A stretch of DNA of 64,000 nt. Origin: Planctomycetota bacterium (GTDB lineage: Bacteria > Planctomycetota > UBA8108 > JACQVS01). Where the stretch lies: positions 30,767 through 94,766 of the forward strand of contig JANQLS010000041.1 of NCBI GenBank assembly GCA_028280485.1, read 5' to 3'. Within the stretch, counting starts at the first letter, position 1, and every line of letters begins with the position of its first letter. A program made the position numbers and the translations under genes. Below the pieces are notes generated by a model. It was given only the letters and a program-made list of their open reading frames with translations. It was not told the DNA's origin and did not search any database. This document shows positions 50,532 through 59,379 of this stretch, one piece after another.

Positions 50532-51799
50532 TCCTCGCTCCCTTCACTTTCAGAATTGGAGTTGTAAGCATTGTTGTCGTCTTCGTCATTCTCTGAAGTT
50601 TTTGGCTGAGACTCGACATCTTGATCGAGTCCTTGGATGCGCACTTTCATATTTTCGACAACGATATTCATTCGAGATGTGATGACTTGCTCGCCTTCAT
50701 TCACGCCCCCCGAGATGATGACGTTGTTGAGGTTTCGCTTCAGAATGTCAATTTTTCTGAAGTGGATTCGTCTCTGGTCATCGACGATGAGAATTTGATC
50801 TTGTTGACTCCCTCGGATGGCTTGTCGAGGAATTGAAAAGGTCTTTTCAAACGTCTTGCCCTCGATTTCAGCAGTAACAAATAGATTGGCGGAGAGGGGA
50901 GGTCGATTTTGATTTGGATCCTCTTTGTAGGGATCGGCTACTTGAGCGACGGCATAGAAGAGTCGAGTGCGGGGATCGATTTCTCCTTCGGTGCGAACGA
51001 TCTTTCCTTCCCAAGAGTGGTCTTTGCCTCCAATTTTTGCGCTGAGGATGACTTTAATTGTCGGAGCTTCCGAGGTGTCTTCCCGGTAGTTTAATGGCAG
51101 GTTGAGGTAGGCTAAGTCTTCAGAGGTTAAAGACAGTCGAATCTCAGCAAAGTCCACTGCGTAGATGGTGGCTAAAGGAGCGCCTTGAGCAATGAACTGA
51201 CCAAGGTCGACATTCTTCATTCGCACCCTTCCGGTATAAGGTGCTTTGATTTCGGTGCGATCTAAATTTCTTTCAGCCGATGCTAAGTCTGCCTTTGCGG
51301 CTTCGAGTCTTGCTTGAGCTTCTTTTAGTTGCGGAATTCGTAGAGTAAGCGGGGAGGGTTGCGCATCTTTTTCGCCCATGGATTCCCATTCTTTCTTAGC
51401 GATTTCCCCTTCAGCTTTCTCTCGGATTAAAGCGACTTCGGCTTGTTCTACTAAGGACTTGGCACGGGTGAACGCCAGCTCATAATCGGTTTTCTCAATC
51501 TTGAGGAGGACTTGATCCTTTTCAAAGAAACCTCCATCGGCAAAGGCCGGTGAGATCTCGATCACCTTCCCTGAAATTTCTGAAACGAGACTGCTTTGAG
51601 TTCGAGGGCGTACATTACCCTGGGAATGAATCTTGAGAGTTTTAGATTCAAACTTAACAGTTTCGACCTCGACCCAAGGATGGCGAGGAATGGGTTTTTC
51701 AGCTTCGGGTACAGGGCGGCTGTCGATCACCTTTTTGGTGATTCCTAAGGCGGCGAGTACGACAATAATCGGGAGGAGAATCTGCAACAAGACTCTCAT
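50528..51799 (-). CDS. RND efflux periplasmic adaptor (membrane fusion protein)
   Basis: 423 residues with an N-terminal anchor (LLQILLPIIVVLAALGI). The lipoyl-like halves are VRPRTQSSLVSEISGKVIEISPAFADGGFFEKDQVLLKIEKTDYELA and APYTGRVRMKNVDLGQFIAQGAPLATIYAVD, separated by a coiled-coil hairpin. A beta barrel and membrane-proximal domain complete the adaptor. The C-terminus is acidic and Asn/Ser-rich (SENDEDDNNAYNSNSESEGSEE), which is unusual. Middle of the tetR-OMF-MFP-RND operon. Confidence 0.95.
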   Translation of the reverse strand: MRVLLQILLPIIVVLAALGITKKVIDSRPVPEAEKPIPRHPWVEVETVKFESKTLKIHSQGNVRPRTQSSLVSEISGKVIEISPAFADGGFFEKDQVLLKIEKTDYELAFTRAKSLVEQAEVALIREKAEGEIAKKEWESMGEKDAQPSPLTLRIPQLKEAQARLEAAKADLASAERNLDRTEIKAPYTGRVRMKNVDLGQFIAQGAPLATIYAVDFAEIRLSLTSEDLAYLNLPLNYREDTSEAPTIKVILSAKIGGKDHSWEGKIVRTEGEIDPRTRLFYAVAQVADPYKEDPNQNRPPLSANLFVTAEIEGKTFEKTFSIPRQAIRGSQQDQILIVDDQRRIHFRKIDILKRNLNNVIISGGVNEGEQVITSRMNIVVENMKVRIQGLDQDVESQPKTSENDEDDNNAYNSNSESEGSEE

Positions 51800-51849
51800 A
51801 GGGCTACTCCATTCGATGGAAATTGGGTGAATTTAAAGGGGTGCTGGAA

Positions 51850-53292
51850 CTAGGATTTTTGTTCATCCTCAGGGTGAATGAAGGAGGCACCAAAGTTGCC
51901 TCCTAAGGCGAGGTGAAGGGAGACTCGAGATTCGAGGCGTTGTCTTTTAACTCTCAACCACTGTTGTTGAGCTTGGATGGCTTGGCGTTGAGACTCTAAG
52001 TAAAGAAGGAAGGTGCCGAGACCGTTTCGGTACTGATCTTGAGAGAGGCGCTCGGCTTCTTTGGCTTGAAGGAAAGCTCGTTCTAAGCTGGCTTCACGCT
52101 TAGCTAAGAAATTTTCAGAAGCGAGGGCCAATTCCACTTCGCTGAAGGCTCTCAATACGGTGTTGGCATAGAGACTTAAGATCTCTTTTTCTTCTGCTTC
52201 ACTCACTTTGATTTGAGCTCGTATTCGTCCTCCCTCAAAGAGAGGTTGAACGATGTTTCCGGCGATGCTCCAGACCGAAAAATCTCCGTTCAGTAGATCC
52301 TCTAATTTTTCGGTGGAAGTACCTCCGCTAGCCGTAAGAGCGATTCGGGGGTAAAGGGAGGCTTTGGCTTCCCGGTAACGCGCGCGGCTGGCGGCGAGTT
52401 GACGTTCTGCTTTTCTCACATCCGGTCTTTGACTGACGAGTAGAGCGGGGAGTCCGGCGGGGATCTCGCGAGGGAGTTGAGGTAATTGGGTTTGAGATTG
52501 AATTTCGCCTTGGGGGTAGCGCCCGAGGAGGATCTCAATTTGACGGGAGTGGCTGTCGACGATTTGCTGTTGAGCGGTAACTCGTTCTTGAGCGCTCGCC
52601 AATAAGGATTCTGATAGCCTGAGGTCGAGAGGTTTTCTCAAGCCGGATCGATAGCGATTTTTAATCCACTCGCTCGTTTTCCTTAAGCTTTCCTCCGTTT
52701 CTTCGGCGAGCTTTAATTGTTGTTGGGCTTCCAACAAATTGAACCAAGTGTTGCAAACTTTGCTGGCTAAGGATTCTTTGAATGCCGCTAGATCGAGTTC
52801 TTGAGCTTGAATATCAGCTAAGGCAGCTTCTTGACCGGATTTGATTCTTCCCCACAGATCTAACTCCCATTGCGTATTGAGGGAGAGTTGAAGGTTCGTC
52901 GATCGGGTGCTGAGTACGTCCCCGCCTCCATTAGGAATGGGAAAACCGATGAAATTCATTTTTCTTCGGCTGGCATCGAGGCTCAGGTTGGCTGAAGGTA
53001 AAGAACTAGCACCTACGACTTGGCCGCGTGCTCTCGCTTTTTCGAGGCGTGCTAAAGCAGCTTTTAAATCGTGATTGTGATCTAAAGCCTCTTGAATTAG
53101 AGAGCTGAGATCGGAATCCCCAAAACTGTTCCACCAGGGCCCTTGAAGTTTTCTCTCCCCGGGGGAGGGAAGGGCCCATTCTTGAGGGAGATTGAGATTG
53201 AGATCGGGATGCTCAACGGGGGGTGGAGTCGTGCAAGAGCTCAATGCAACAACCGAGGAAAGAGCAAAAAGAGTGGATAGGGTGAGTTTCAT
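51850..53292 (-). CDS. TolC/NodT-family outer membrane efflux lipoprotein
   Basis: 480 residues with a lipoprotein signal, LFALSSVVALSSC, so the mature protein starts at Cys. Two OEP repeats follow: WWNSFGDSDLSSLIQEALDHNHDLKAALARLEKARARGQVVGASSLPSANL, and LLVSQRPDVRKAERQLAASRARYREAKASLYPRIALTASGG with QPLFEGGRIRAQIKVSEAE. This is the NodT type outer membrane factor. It begins four bases after the tetR stop on the same strand. Confidence 0.95.
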   Translation of the reverse strand: MKLTLSTLFALSSVVALSSCTTPPPVEHPDLNLNLPQEWALPSPGERKLQGPWWNSFGDSDLSSLIQEALDHNHDLKAALARLEKARARGQVVGASSLPSANLSLDASRRKMNFIGFPIPNGGGDVLSTRSTNLQLSLNTQWELDLWGRIKSGQEAALADIQAQELDLAAFKESLASKVCNTWFNLLEAQQQLKLAEETEESLRKTSEWIKNRYRSGLRKPLDLRLSESLLASAQERVTAQQQIVDSHSRQIEILLGRYPQGEIQSQTQLPQLPREIPAGLPALLVSQRPDVRKAERQLAASRARYREAKASLYPRIALTASGGTSTEKLEDLLNGDFSVWSIAGNIVQPLFEGGRIRAQIKVSEAEEKEILSLYANTVLRAFSEVELALASENFLAKREASLERAFLQAKEAERLSQDQYRNGLGTFLLYLESQRQAIQAQQQWLRVKRQRLESRVSLHLALGGNFGASFIHPEDEQKS

Positions 53293-53296
53293 TTTC

Positions 53297-53956
53297 TTAT
53301 GCTTCTTCAGCGGAATCTGGATTTGAAACTGGGGCGAGGAACCCTGCTTGGCAGAAGTCGATTAGACGGGTGATCGTGGCTTGAACATCGGAGGGATCAC
53401 AGAGACCCTGGGATAAGAATTTGAGGCGGAAGGGTTCGGCCATGGCGTGAGCCATCGCTCCGATCATGAAATGCATTTTCCAACTGAGCTCGGATTGGGA
53501 GAATTGGGGGAGGGCTCGGTGGAAGGCTTGAAGGAAACGCTCGACGACTTCAGCGAACTGATCGATGAACAGTTCAGCAATTTCCTTTTTGCTCTCGATG
53601 ATGAGACGCGAGAAGAGGCGCATGATGGCTTTACCCGAGGGGTGATTCATCAGCTGAATGGGGGGTTCGATGAAGGCATCCAAGATTTCTCTAAGCTCAG
53701 GATTTCGACCTTCGATGTTCGCTTTTTCTTCGATTCGATCGAGCTTCTCTAAGCGTCGCTGGTTGACAGGCCCCACCCTTCGGCGAAAGACTTCTCGAAT
53801 GAGGCGCTCCTTACTCCCAAAGTGATAATTAACAGCGGCCAAATTGACCCCTGCTTCTTGGGTGATGACACGGAGCGAAGTCCCCTTGAAGCCATTCTTA
53901 GCGAAGAGCTTCTCAGCTACATCTAAGAGTTTTGTGTGAGTATCGAAGGGCTTCAT
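53297..53956 (-). CDS. TetR-family repressor of the efflux operon
   Basis: 219 residues. The helix-turn-helix is at about 8-55: THTKLLDVAEKLFAKNGFKGTSLRVITQEAGVNLAAVNYHFGSKERLIREVF. The C-terminal domain (PIQLMNHPSGKAIMRLFSRLIIESKKE, FHRALPQFSQSELSWKMHFMIGAMAHAM) resembles the DUF1956/CecR-type ligand domain. It is first in the operon and has a palindromic operator 40 bases upstream, so it most likely represses itself and the pump and is released by a pump substrate. Confidence 0.93.
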   Translation of the reverse strand: MKPFDTHTKLLDVAEKLFAKNGFKGTSLRVITQEAGVNLAAVNYHFGSKERLIREVFRRRVGPVNQRRLEKLDRIEEKANIEGRNPELREILDAFIEPPIQLMNHPSGKAIMRLFSRLIIESKKEIAELFIDQFAEVVERFLQAFHRALPQFSQSELSWKMHFMIGAMAHAMAEPFRLKFLSQGLCDPSDVQATITRLIDFCQAGFLAPVSNPDSAEEA

Positions 53957-53995
53957 GAGCTCGTTCAGCGCAATCTTTCTGCATTATTTTTACGA

Positions 53996-54019
53996 ATTCA
54001 AACAAACGTTTGATTGAAT
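53996..54019. promoter_or_regulatory. TetR-type operator of the efflux operon
   Basis: A 24-base near-perfect palindrome centred on AAACGTTT (core CAAACGTTTG, flanks ATTCA and TGAAT) with one mismatched pair. It lies 40 bases before the tetR ATG, where promoter binding would be blocked. No other palindrome of this strength is in the gap. Confidence 0.75.
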
Positions 54020-54102
54020 TTTACCTCCATTTCCCTGCCGAACCACCAATTTCGAAAGAAAAAATAAATCCCCTAATCAAAAGCACTTATGAGCACCCCC
54101 AC

Positions 54103-54244
54103 CCAACCCAGGGTTCATGAATGAGAGAATGAAACCTCTCTACTTATGAACCCTGGGTTGGGAAATAGGTGGGATAGAGTGAGGGGGAATGGTGAGTGAA
54201 TCGAATGAAGCTTAGGGGTGATGGAATGAACCCTGGGTTGGGTC
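54103..54244. repeat. Three copies of the AACCC(A/T)GGGTT palindrome
   Basis: CCCAACCCAGGGTTCATGA (54103-54121), TTATGAACCCTGGGTTGGG (54144-54162) and GAATGAACCCTGGGTTGGG (54224-54242). The first two form an inverted pair. The 11-base core is itself a palindrome around one base. Further copies are at 62741, 62774 and 62884. The rest of 53957-54374 has a GGAGCTG-rich stretch and the motif TTATCCACA near 54349. Confidence 0.88.
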
Positions 54245-54374
54245 TTGAGGGGAGCTGAATTAGAGGCTTTGTGGTGAGGGGAGCTGTTAGCCAGCTGTTG
54301 AAAATTTGTGGATAAGTGGGCTTGGTGAAGGGCTTGAAAATGCTGCCTTATCCACAGTTTATCAAGGGGAGGTG

Positions 54375-57300
54375 CTAATCGAGTTTCTCCCTGAGGTCTT
54401 TCACGTCGAGCCCAACCTTCTTCAACCAGGTGTACAGATTCGATCTTTTGATGCCTAAAAACTGAGTGAGCGTTTTTATGTCACCCTGGCAATCGATGAA
54501 GGCTTTTTCCAAATAGGCTCGCTCAAGCTCCGTTCGAAGTTCCTTCAGATTTCGGTCTCCCATCCAAGATTTGAGGTGCGAGTTTTCTTTGGGAATTCCG
54601 ACGGGGGAAGGTTTTAAAAATGGGTTTTTAGAATCTATCAGGCTGCCGGGTGAAACGGTAACGACCAATTTGATCATCAAAGTTTCAAGTTCCCTCACGT
54701 TTCCCGGCCAGGATCGTTCACCTAAATGAAATAGAGCGTCGGGGGAAAGGCTCGGTGCCGGTCGCTCCATATGGTGGGCGTGGTGTTCGATAAAATGCTT
54801 TGCAAGTAATGGGAGATCTTCCAGGCGTTCACTCAGTGCGGGTACTCGAATATCAAATTGCCTCAATCGAAAAGCTAAGTCTTCTCTCAACCGTCCTTCG
54901 CTTATCGATTTTTCAGCACTCTGATTCGTTGAAGCGAGAATTCTGACATCGATCGGTCGCACATTTAAGCCTCCCAAGGGGCGCACCTGCTGACTGTCGA
55001 TCACTTGAAGCAATTTGGACTGAGTGCTCAAGGGTAAGTGAGTAATAGAATCGAGTAATAAAGTCCCTCCCTTTAAATGCTCCAACAGACCGATACGATT
55101 TTCTTCTGCCCCGGTAAACGCCCCGGCCTCGTACCCGAAGAGCTCAGATTCGAACAACTCTGTGGGTAAGGAACCACAATGGAGGGAATAGTAAGGCCCG
55201 TTTTTTCGGTGGCTCGATTGATGGATCGCCTTAGCCACTAAGTCTTTCCCTGAACCCGTAGGTCCTTCGATCAAGACACAAAGGTCGTTGTTTTTTATTC
55301 TCTCAATCGATTCAAAGAGTTCTTTCATCTTCTGAGATCGACCTAAGATCCCAAAGTAACTCTTAGTGCCCACTGCCAAGGGAGTTGAACGATTGTCGTG
55401 AGAGCGTTCAATTCGCTGTCGTAAAAACTCAAGCTCTTCAAAGCGTAAATGGCTGAGGTAATCACTTTGCCAAGTGGCTGGCAGGGTACGGCAAATAAAC
55501 TCCCGGGCCTGCAAGCTTCGGTAAAGATGATGTCTCGCTTGAGGACGGTTGCTTTTCTTTTCGGCTAAACGAGCACGATTAAATTCAATGTACCAATCGA
55601 GCTCAAGGAAAGGGAGGCCCACCATCGCCGTGGAGGCGCGTTGGAGATTTTGATCACAACGATCAAGGTTTCCGAGGAATAGATTCGATTCCGCACAGAA
55701 TACGTATTCTAAAATTGGAACGATTCGGTGCTGAGAAATATCGTCCGACTCAATTTCGAAAACGATCTGACGAACTTTTCCGTGATCTTTTTCGTGCAAA
55801 CACTGAATCAAAGTTCCTAAGCGTGCGAGTCGCATACCGGCTGGAATGTTCCAGGTTTCAAACTGATTTCGAATCGAAGTAAATTCAACCTGATGGTTAG
55901 GAAGAAAACTCAATCCGAGAAAGAGATCATTCCAAGTTTCCAAAAGTTCGATATCTGTCTTTGGAATGGAGTTGATGGTTTCTTCTGCTTGTTGAATCCA
56001 GGATGAATTTTTCAACCATGCACCTAAAAACAAAAGACGACAAGCGGCCATTCGGAAGATGACGGGTGGTTTTTCTTCTCGTTTCTTCTGAAGGAGCCGT
56101 TTAAGAGTCTTCACCGCGTCTTGAAACCGGCCACAATAAAAGTAAGCTTCAGCAAGGTAGATTTCACTGAAGTGTACTAAGTAGGAATCTCCGAATTTCT
56201 TTCCTACCGGAATCGCTTTTTCGAAGGACTTGATCGCCTCACTCATATATCCCAGGTGATGTTGAGTGACGGCTTTAGAAATGGAATAGAAAAACTCTAA
56301 CCGTTCTCCTGGGTGATCTTTGATCAAGCTTAGGGCTCGATCTAAATGAAGCTTAGTTTTCTTGGGATCCCCTAACTTGGCCCGAATTAATCCTAAATTA
56401 CAGGCGATATGGATTCGCGCGTTGCGCTCACCTGAAGCCTTTAACAATTCTTCCGCTTGATGGAAGGCTTTTTCTGCTTCTTCAAATCGATTGAGTTGAT
56501 TTTTTGCTATGCCTAGGTTGTTTAAGATTAACGCGCGTAATCCAACCTTTCTCTCTAATTGAGCCAATTTCAGCGCGGCTTCAAAGTAGTAGCAAGCTTG
56601 ATCGAGATGGAGCCTTCGAAGCTCTAAATGACCTAAAGTCGCGTTCAGCGTCACTTGCATTTCAGATTTGAATTGATCAGTAATCGTGGGAGATTGATCG
56701 ATTAAATCCAAGCCTGTCCGGCAAGATTGTTCAGCTAAGGTGTATTGACCCCTGAACGTGTGAATTTCAGCGACCTCCGAATGTACAAAGATCAATTCTT
56801 CCAGATCGCGTTCAGTTCGGGCCTCTTGAATGAATTGTTCAAAAATACTGAGAGCCTTATCCGGATGACCGCTTCGATGGTAATGCACCCCGAGGCGCCT
56901 TTGGTATCGAAGTTTTCTCGTCTCACTCAAATGGTTCCCGAATGCTTTTAATTCAGGTTCTAGGATCTTAATCCCATCGGGGTGGTCACCGGCTTCTTCA
57001 TGGAGCTCGCTCATCTTTTCAGCGAGATCCAAACGCTTGCTCGGTTGAGTTTCGGCTTGAAGAGTGAATTCTAAAAGTGAGAGTGCGCGGCCCGGGTTGC
57101 CCGTAAGTTTAAATTCTTGAGCCACATCGATAACTAAGTTTGGCTCATTCGAAATCGAATCACTGGCGATGAGATGTCGAGCTAAGGCTTCTTTTTCAAC
57201 TAAGGTGATTTCAGATTTGGAGGAAAGTCGTTTAGCGGCTCGCTGATGAAGCTCTTGAATTCGATTTTTTGAGAGTGACTCTAAGATCTGGGAACGAAGC

Positions 57301-59177
57301 GTGTCATCATCTAAGAAGTAATAGTTTTTTGAGTCGAGATTCGATTTCCTTAATAACTCGCCTTCGGTTACCTCTTTTAAGAATTGAGTGACTTGCTTCG
57401 GCTCAAGGGTGGAAAGTTCGATGAGTTCCAGTTCTGCTGTCGGCCGTTTCATGATGGCTAAGATTTCGAGGATGGTTCGCTCGCCATCGGGAAATTGCCC
57501 GAAAAAGGTGTTGATATCAGTTTCAGTGCCTTTTTCTGCCCATTGAGTTCGGTGTTTTGGAATTGGCCGCGGGTTATCTCTACGAATTTCGCGGTGAATG
57601 AATAAAGAAGCTTGGCGAATTCTTAAGGGTAAGCCTCCACATTCTTTCAGCCACAATTCGAGCAAGCTTTCCTCGATTTCTAAGGGTTGAAGTAATCGTA
57701 AGAGTAGTTCTTTAGAGTCGGCTTGATTCAGTTTGAGTAATGAAAGATGGAGTTGATCTTCATTTTCGTTTTTATCAAGTGAAGGAGGGTTCGTGCTCGT
57801 AATGAACAAGCCCAATCCTCTTCCTCTCAGCTGGCTCTTCTTTCTTCTTTGGATTTCATTCCAAAGTGCCTTGATCAATAGTTGGCTTTCACGGTCAGCA
57901 TTTTGAAAGTCGTCTATTAATAAGATGAGAGGATCACCGGGTTGGTCGAAATATCCCTGAGCCGCTCTTCGTGAACGTTCTTCGGTGGAGCCTCCATGTT
58001 CGATCGATAAAGGAGATAGCCAGGTCGAGGGTTGTTCTTGACCTTCTAACTCTAATGAATCTTGTAATCTCTTCTGAAGAGTGTCTCCCAGTATTGCGTT
58101 GGGTAAAAAAGAAGTTTCTAAAACGCTTAAGCCTCTTAATTGGGCTCGCCAACGTGATTCGGTGAGCAGTCTAGATTTCCCGATGCCCAAGGGGCCTGAA
58201 ATCCATTTTCCAATCGACTCGCCTCTTTGAATTTTGAGGATTTGTTCATCGATCGTTTCTAATTGTTGATTGCGACCAAACGTGACTTCGCTCGGCTCGA
58301 TACTTTGGCTTTGGGTTTGATCTTCACCTAAGATGGAGCTAAGCGCTTTACTGACTTCATTGATCGTTGAGAACCGAAGATCACTATCAGCCTGCAGTGC
58401 TTTTGAAACGATGCGCTCAAGTTCTAATGTTCTTCGTGAACCCCAGCCAGGTATTTCATGAGGTAGTACAGCACTGCCATCGTAGGACCCGGTGAGGCGG
58501 AAAAGTAAGAGTCGACCGATGGAATAAATATCAGTTCCGGGGCCGGGGGCTTCCCCCCGAATCAATTCCGGAGGCCACACCGATCTCGATAAAAAAGATG
58601 CCGTGGAAGGAAGATTGTTAGCACCGAAGTAGAGACCGAAATCAATCAACACCGCACCTCGTTTTGGATCATCCGAGACGATTACATTCCCGGCGTGAAT
58701 ATCGAGATGGAGGATGCCTTGGGTGTGGAGGTAGTGCAAAGCATCTAAAAGCTGAATGAACGGCCTTAAAAAGCGGCGGGGTTGAGTTTGATCGCTGAGT
58801 GTGGGTGGGCCGGGCAGTAGTGCTTGCCCCGAAATAAACTCCCTGGTGTAGAAGGGAAGTTTTTCTTCATCGGTATAACCAAAGTCGAAGGCTTGGGCGA
58901 TATTAGGATGTTTGAGGTCGGCGATCTGACGGAACTCTTCTTGGAGGCGAAGTAGGCCTGAAGAGTCTAACCGCTCGGGGTTGATAACCTTAAGAGCGAC
59001 AAGATGTTCTCTGCTTAAGTCGGCGGCTAAAAAGACAGTGCCCGTACTGCCGGAGCCCAATTTCCGTTTGATGACGTAGCGGTCGTTTACGCGGAAGCCG
59101 CGAGCCGACGTAGACGGATGAGGAGCAGGATATTCAGGCTGCTCTGGATGTGGAGAAGGATGGGGAGACCTCGACAT
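54375..59177 (-). CDS. Fusion of Ser/Thr kinase, STAND-like ATPase, TPR array and sigma-54 activator
   Basis: 1600 residues in one frame. The kinase domain is at about 33-290: KRKLGSGSTGTVFLAAD, LVALKVINPE, catalytic ILHLDIHAGNVIV near 159 (His in place of the usual Lys of HRDLKxxN), IDFGL near 179. A STAND/AAA ATPase comes next, with Walker A GPLGIGKSRL near 329 and Walker B LILLIDDFQNAD. TPR-like repeats fill about 690-1200. A sigma-54 interaction AAA+ domain follows: Walker A EGPTGSGKDLVAKAIH near 1306, GAFTGA near 1349, GGTLLLDSITHLP, and the arginine-finger region. A Fis-type helix-turn-helix ends the protein (FIDCQGDIKTLTQFLGIKRSNLYTWLKKVG). The intact GAFTGA implies true sigma-54 activation. 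It is a PknK-like sensor joined to an NtrC-type output. Confidence 0.93.
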   Translation of the reverse strand: MSRSPHPSPHPEQPEYPAPHPSTSARGFRVNDRYVIKRKLGSGSTGTVFLAADLSREHLVALKVINPERLDSSGLLRLQEEFRQIADLKHPNIAQAFDFGYTDEEKLPFYTREFISGQALLPGPPTLSDQTQPRRFLRPFIQLLDALHYLHTQGILHLDIHAGNVIVSDDPKRGAVLIDFGLYFGANNLPSTASFLSRSVWPPELIRGEAPGPGTDIYSIGRLLLFRLTGSYDGSAVLPHEIPGWGSRRTLELERIVSKALQADSDLRFSTINEVSKALSSILGEDQTQSQSIEPSEVTFGRNQQLETIDEQILKIQRGESIGKWISGPLGIGKSRLLTESRWRAQLRGLSVLETSFLPNAILGDTLQKRLQDSLELEGQEQPSTWLSPLSIEHGGSTEERSRRAAQGYFDQPGDPLILLIDDFQNADRESQLLIKALWNEIQRRKKSQLRGRGLGLFITSTNPPSLDKNENEDQLHLSLLKLNQADSKELLLRLLQPLEIEESLLELWLKECGGLPLRIRQASLFIHREIRRDNPRPIPKHRTQWAEKGTETDINTFFGQFPDGERTILEILAIMKRPTAELELIELSTLEPKQVTQFLKEVTEGELLRKSNLDSKNYYFLDDDTLRSQILESLSKNRIQELHQRAAKRLSSKSEITLVEKEALARHLIASDSISNEPNLVIDVAQEFKLTGNPGRALSLLEFTLQAETQPSKRLDLAEKMSELHEEAGDHPDGIKILEPELKAFGNHLSETRKLRYQRRLGVHYHRSGHPDKALSIFEQFIQEARTERDLEELIFVHSEVAEIHTFRGQYTLAEQSCRTGLDLIDQSPTITDQFKSEMQVTLNATLGHLELRRLHLDQACYYFEAALKLAQLERKVGLRALILNNLGIAKNQLNRFEEAEKAFHQAEELLKASGERNARIHIACNLGLIRAKLGDPKKTKLHLDRALSLIKDHPGERLEFFYSISKAVTQHHLGYMSEAIKSFEKAIPVGKKFGDSYLVHFSEIYLAEAYFYCGRFQDAVKTLKRLLQKKREEKPPVIFRMAACRLLFLGAWLKNSSWIQQAEETINSIPKTDIELLETWNDLFLGLSFLPNHQVEFTSIRNQFETWNIPAGMRLARLGTLIQCLHEKDHGKVRQIVFEIESDDISQHRIVPILEYVFCAESNLFLGNLDRCDQNLQRASTAMVGLPFLELDWYIEFNRARLAEKKSNRPQARHHLYRSLQAREFICRTLPATWQSDYLSHLRFEELEFLRQRIERSHDNRSTPLAVGTKSYFGILGRSQKMKELFESIERIKNNDLCVLIEGPTGSGKDLVAKAIHQSSHRKNGPYYSLHCGSLPTELFESELFGYEAGAFTGAEENRIGLLEHLKGGTLLLDSITHLPLSTQSKLLQVIDSQQVRPLGGLNVRPIDVRILASTNQSAEKSISEGRLREDLAFRLRQFDIRVPALSERLEDLPLLAKHFIEHHAHHMERPAPSLSPDALFHLGERSWPGNVRELETLMIKLVVTVSPGSLIDSKNPFLKPSPVGIPKENSHLKSWMGDRNLKELRTELERAYLEKAFIDCQGDIKTLTQFLGIKRSNLYTWLKKVGLDVKDLREKLD

Positions 59178-59379
59178 AACAATAGTTTATGACGGATTAG
59201 GCAAAAATTTAGATAAATCAGAGATTTTTCAACGAAGCCCCATCCGGGCAGCGTCTAATGAATGGAGTGCAAACGATCGATTGATGGGCACTTAGAAACA
59301 ATTTTAACTTTACTCTTCGGCCCCTGAATGAAGCAGAGAATTCAATATTCGGGCGGTTTGATAACAAGGAGCCTTTCGG
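59178..59379. other. Divergent intergenic region
   Basis: Holds the promoters of the fusion regulator and the exported coiled-coil protein. I looked for a -24/-12 sigma-54 promoter facing right and found no convincing TGGCA-n-TTGC match. Confidence 0.4.

Noticed and set aside
59178..59379. Sigma-54 promoter for the gene at 59380, next to the sigma-54 activator
   Set aside because: GGGCAC near 59288 lacks the required GC element 12 bases upstream of a start in correct spacing, so no supported -24/-12 pair.
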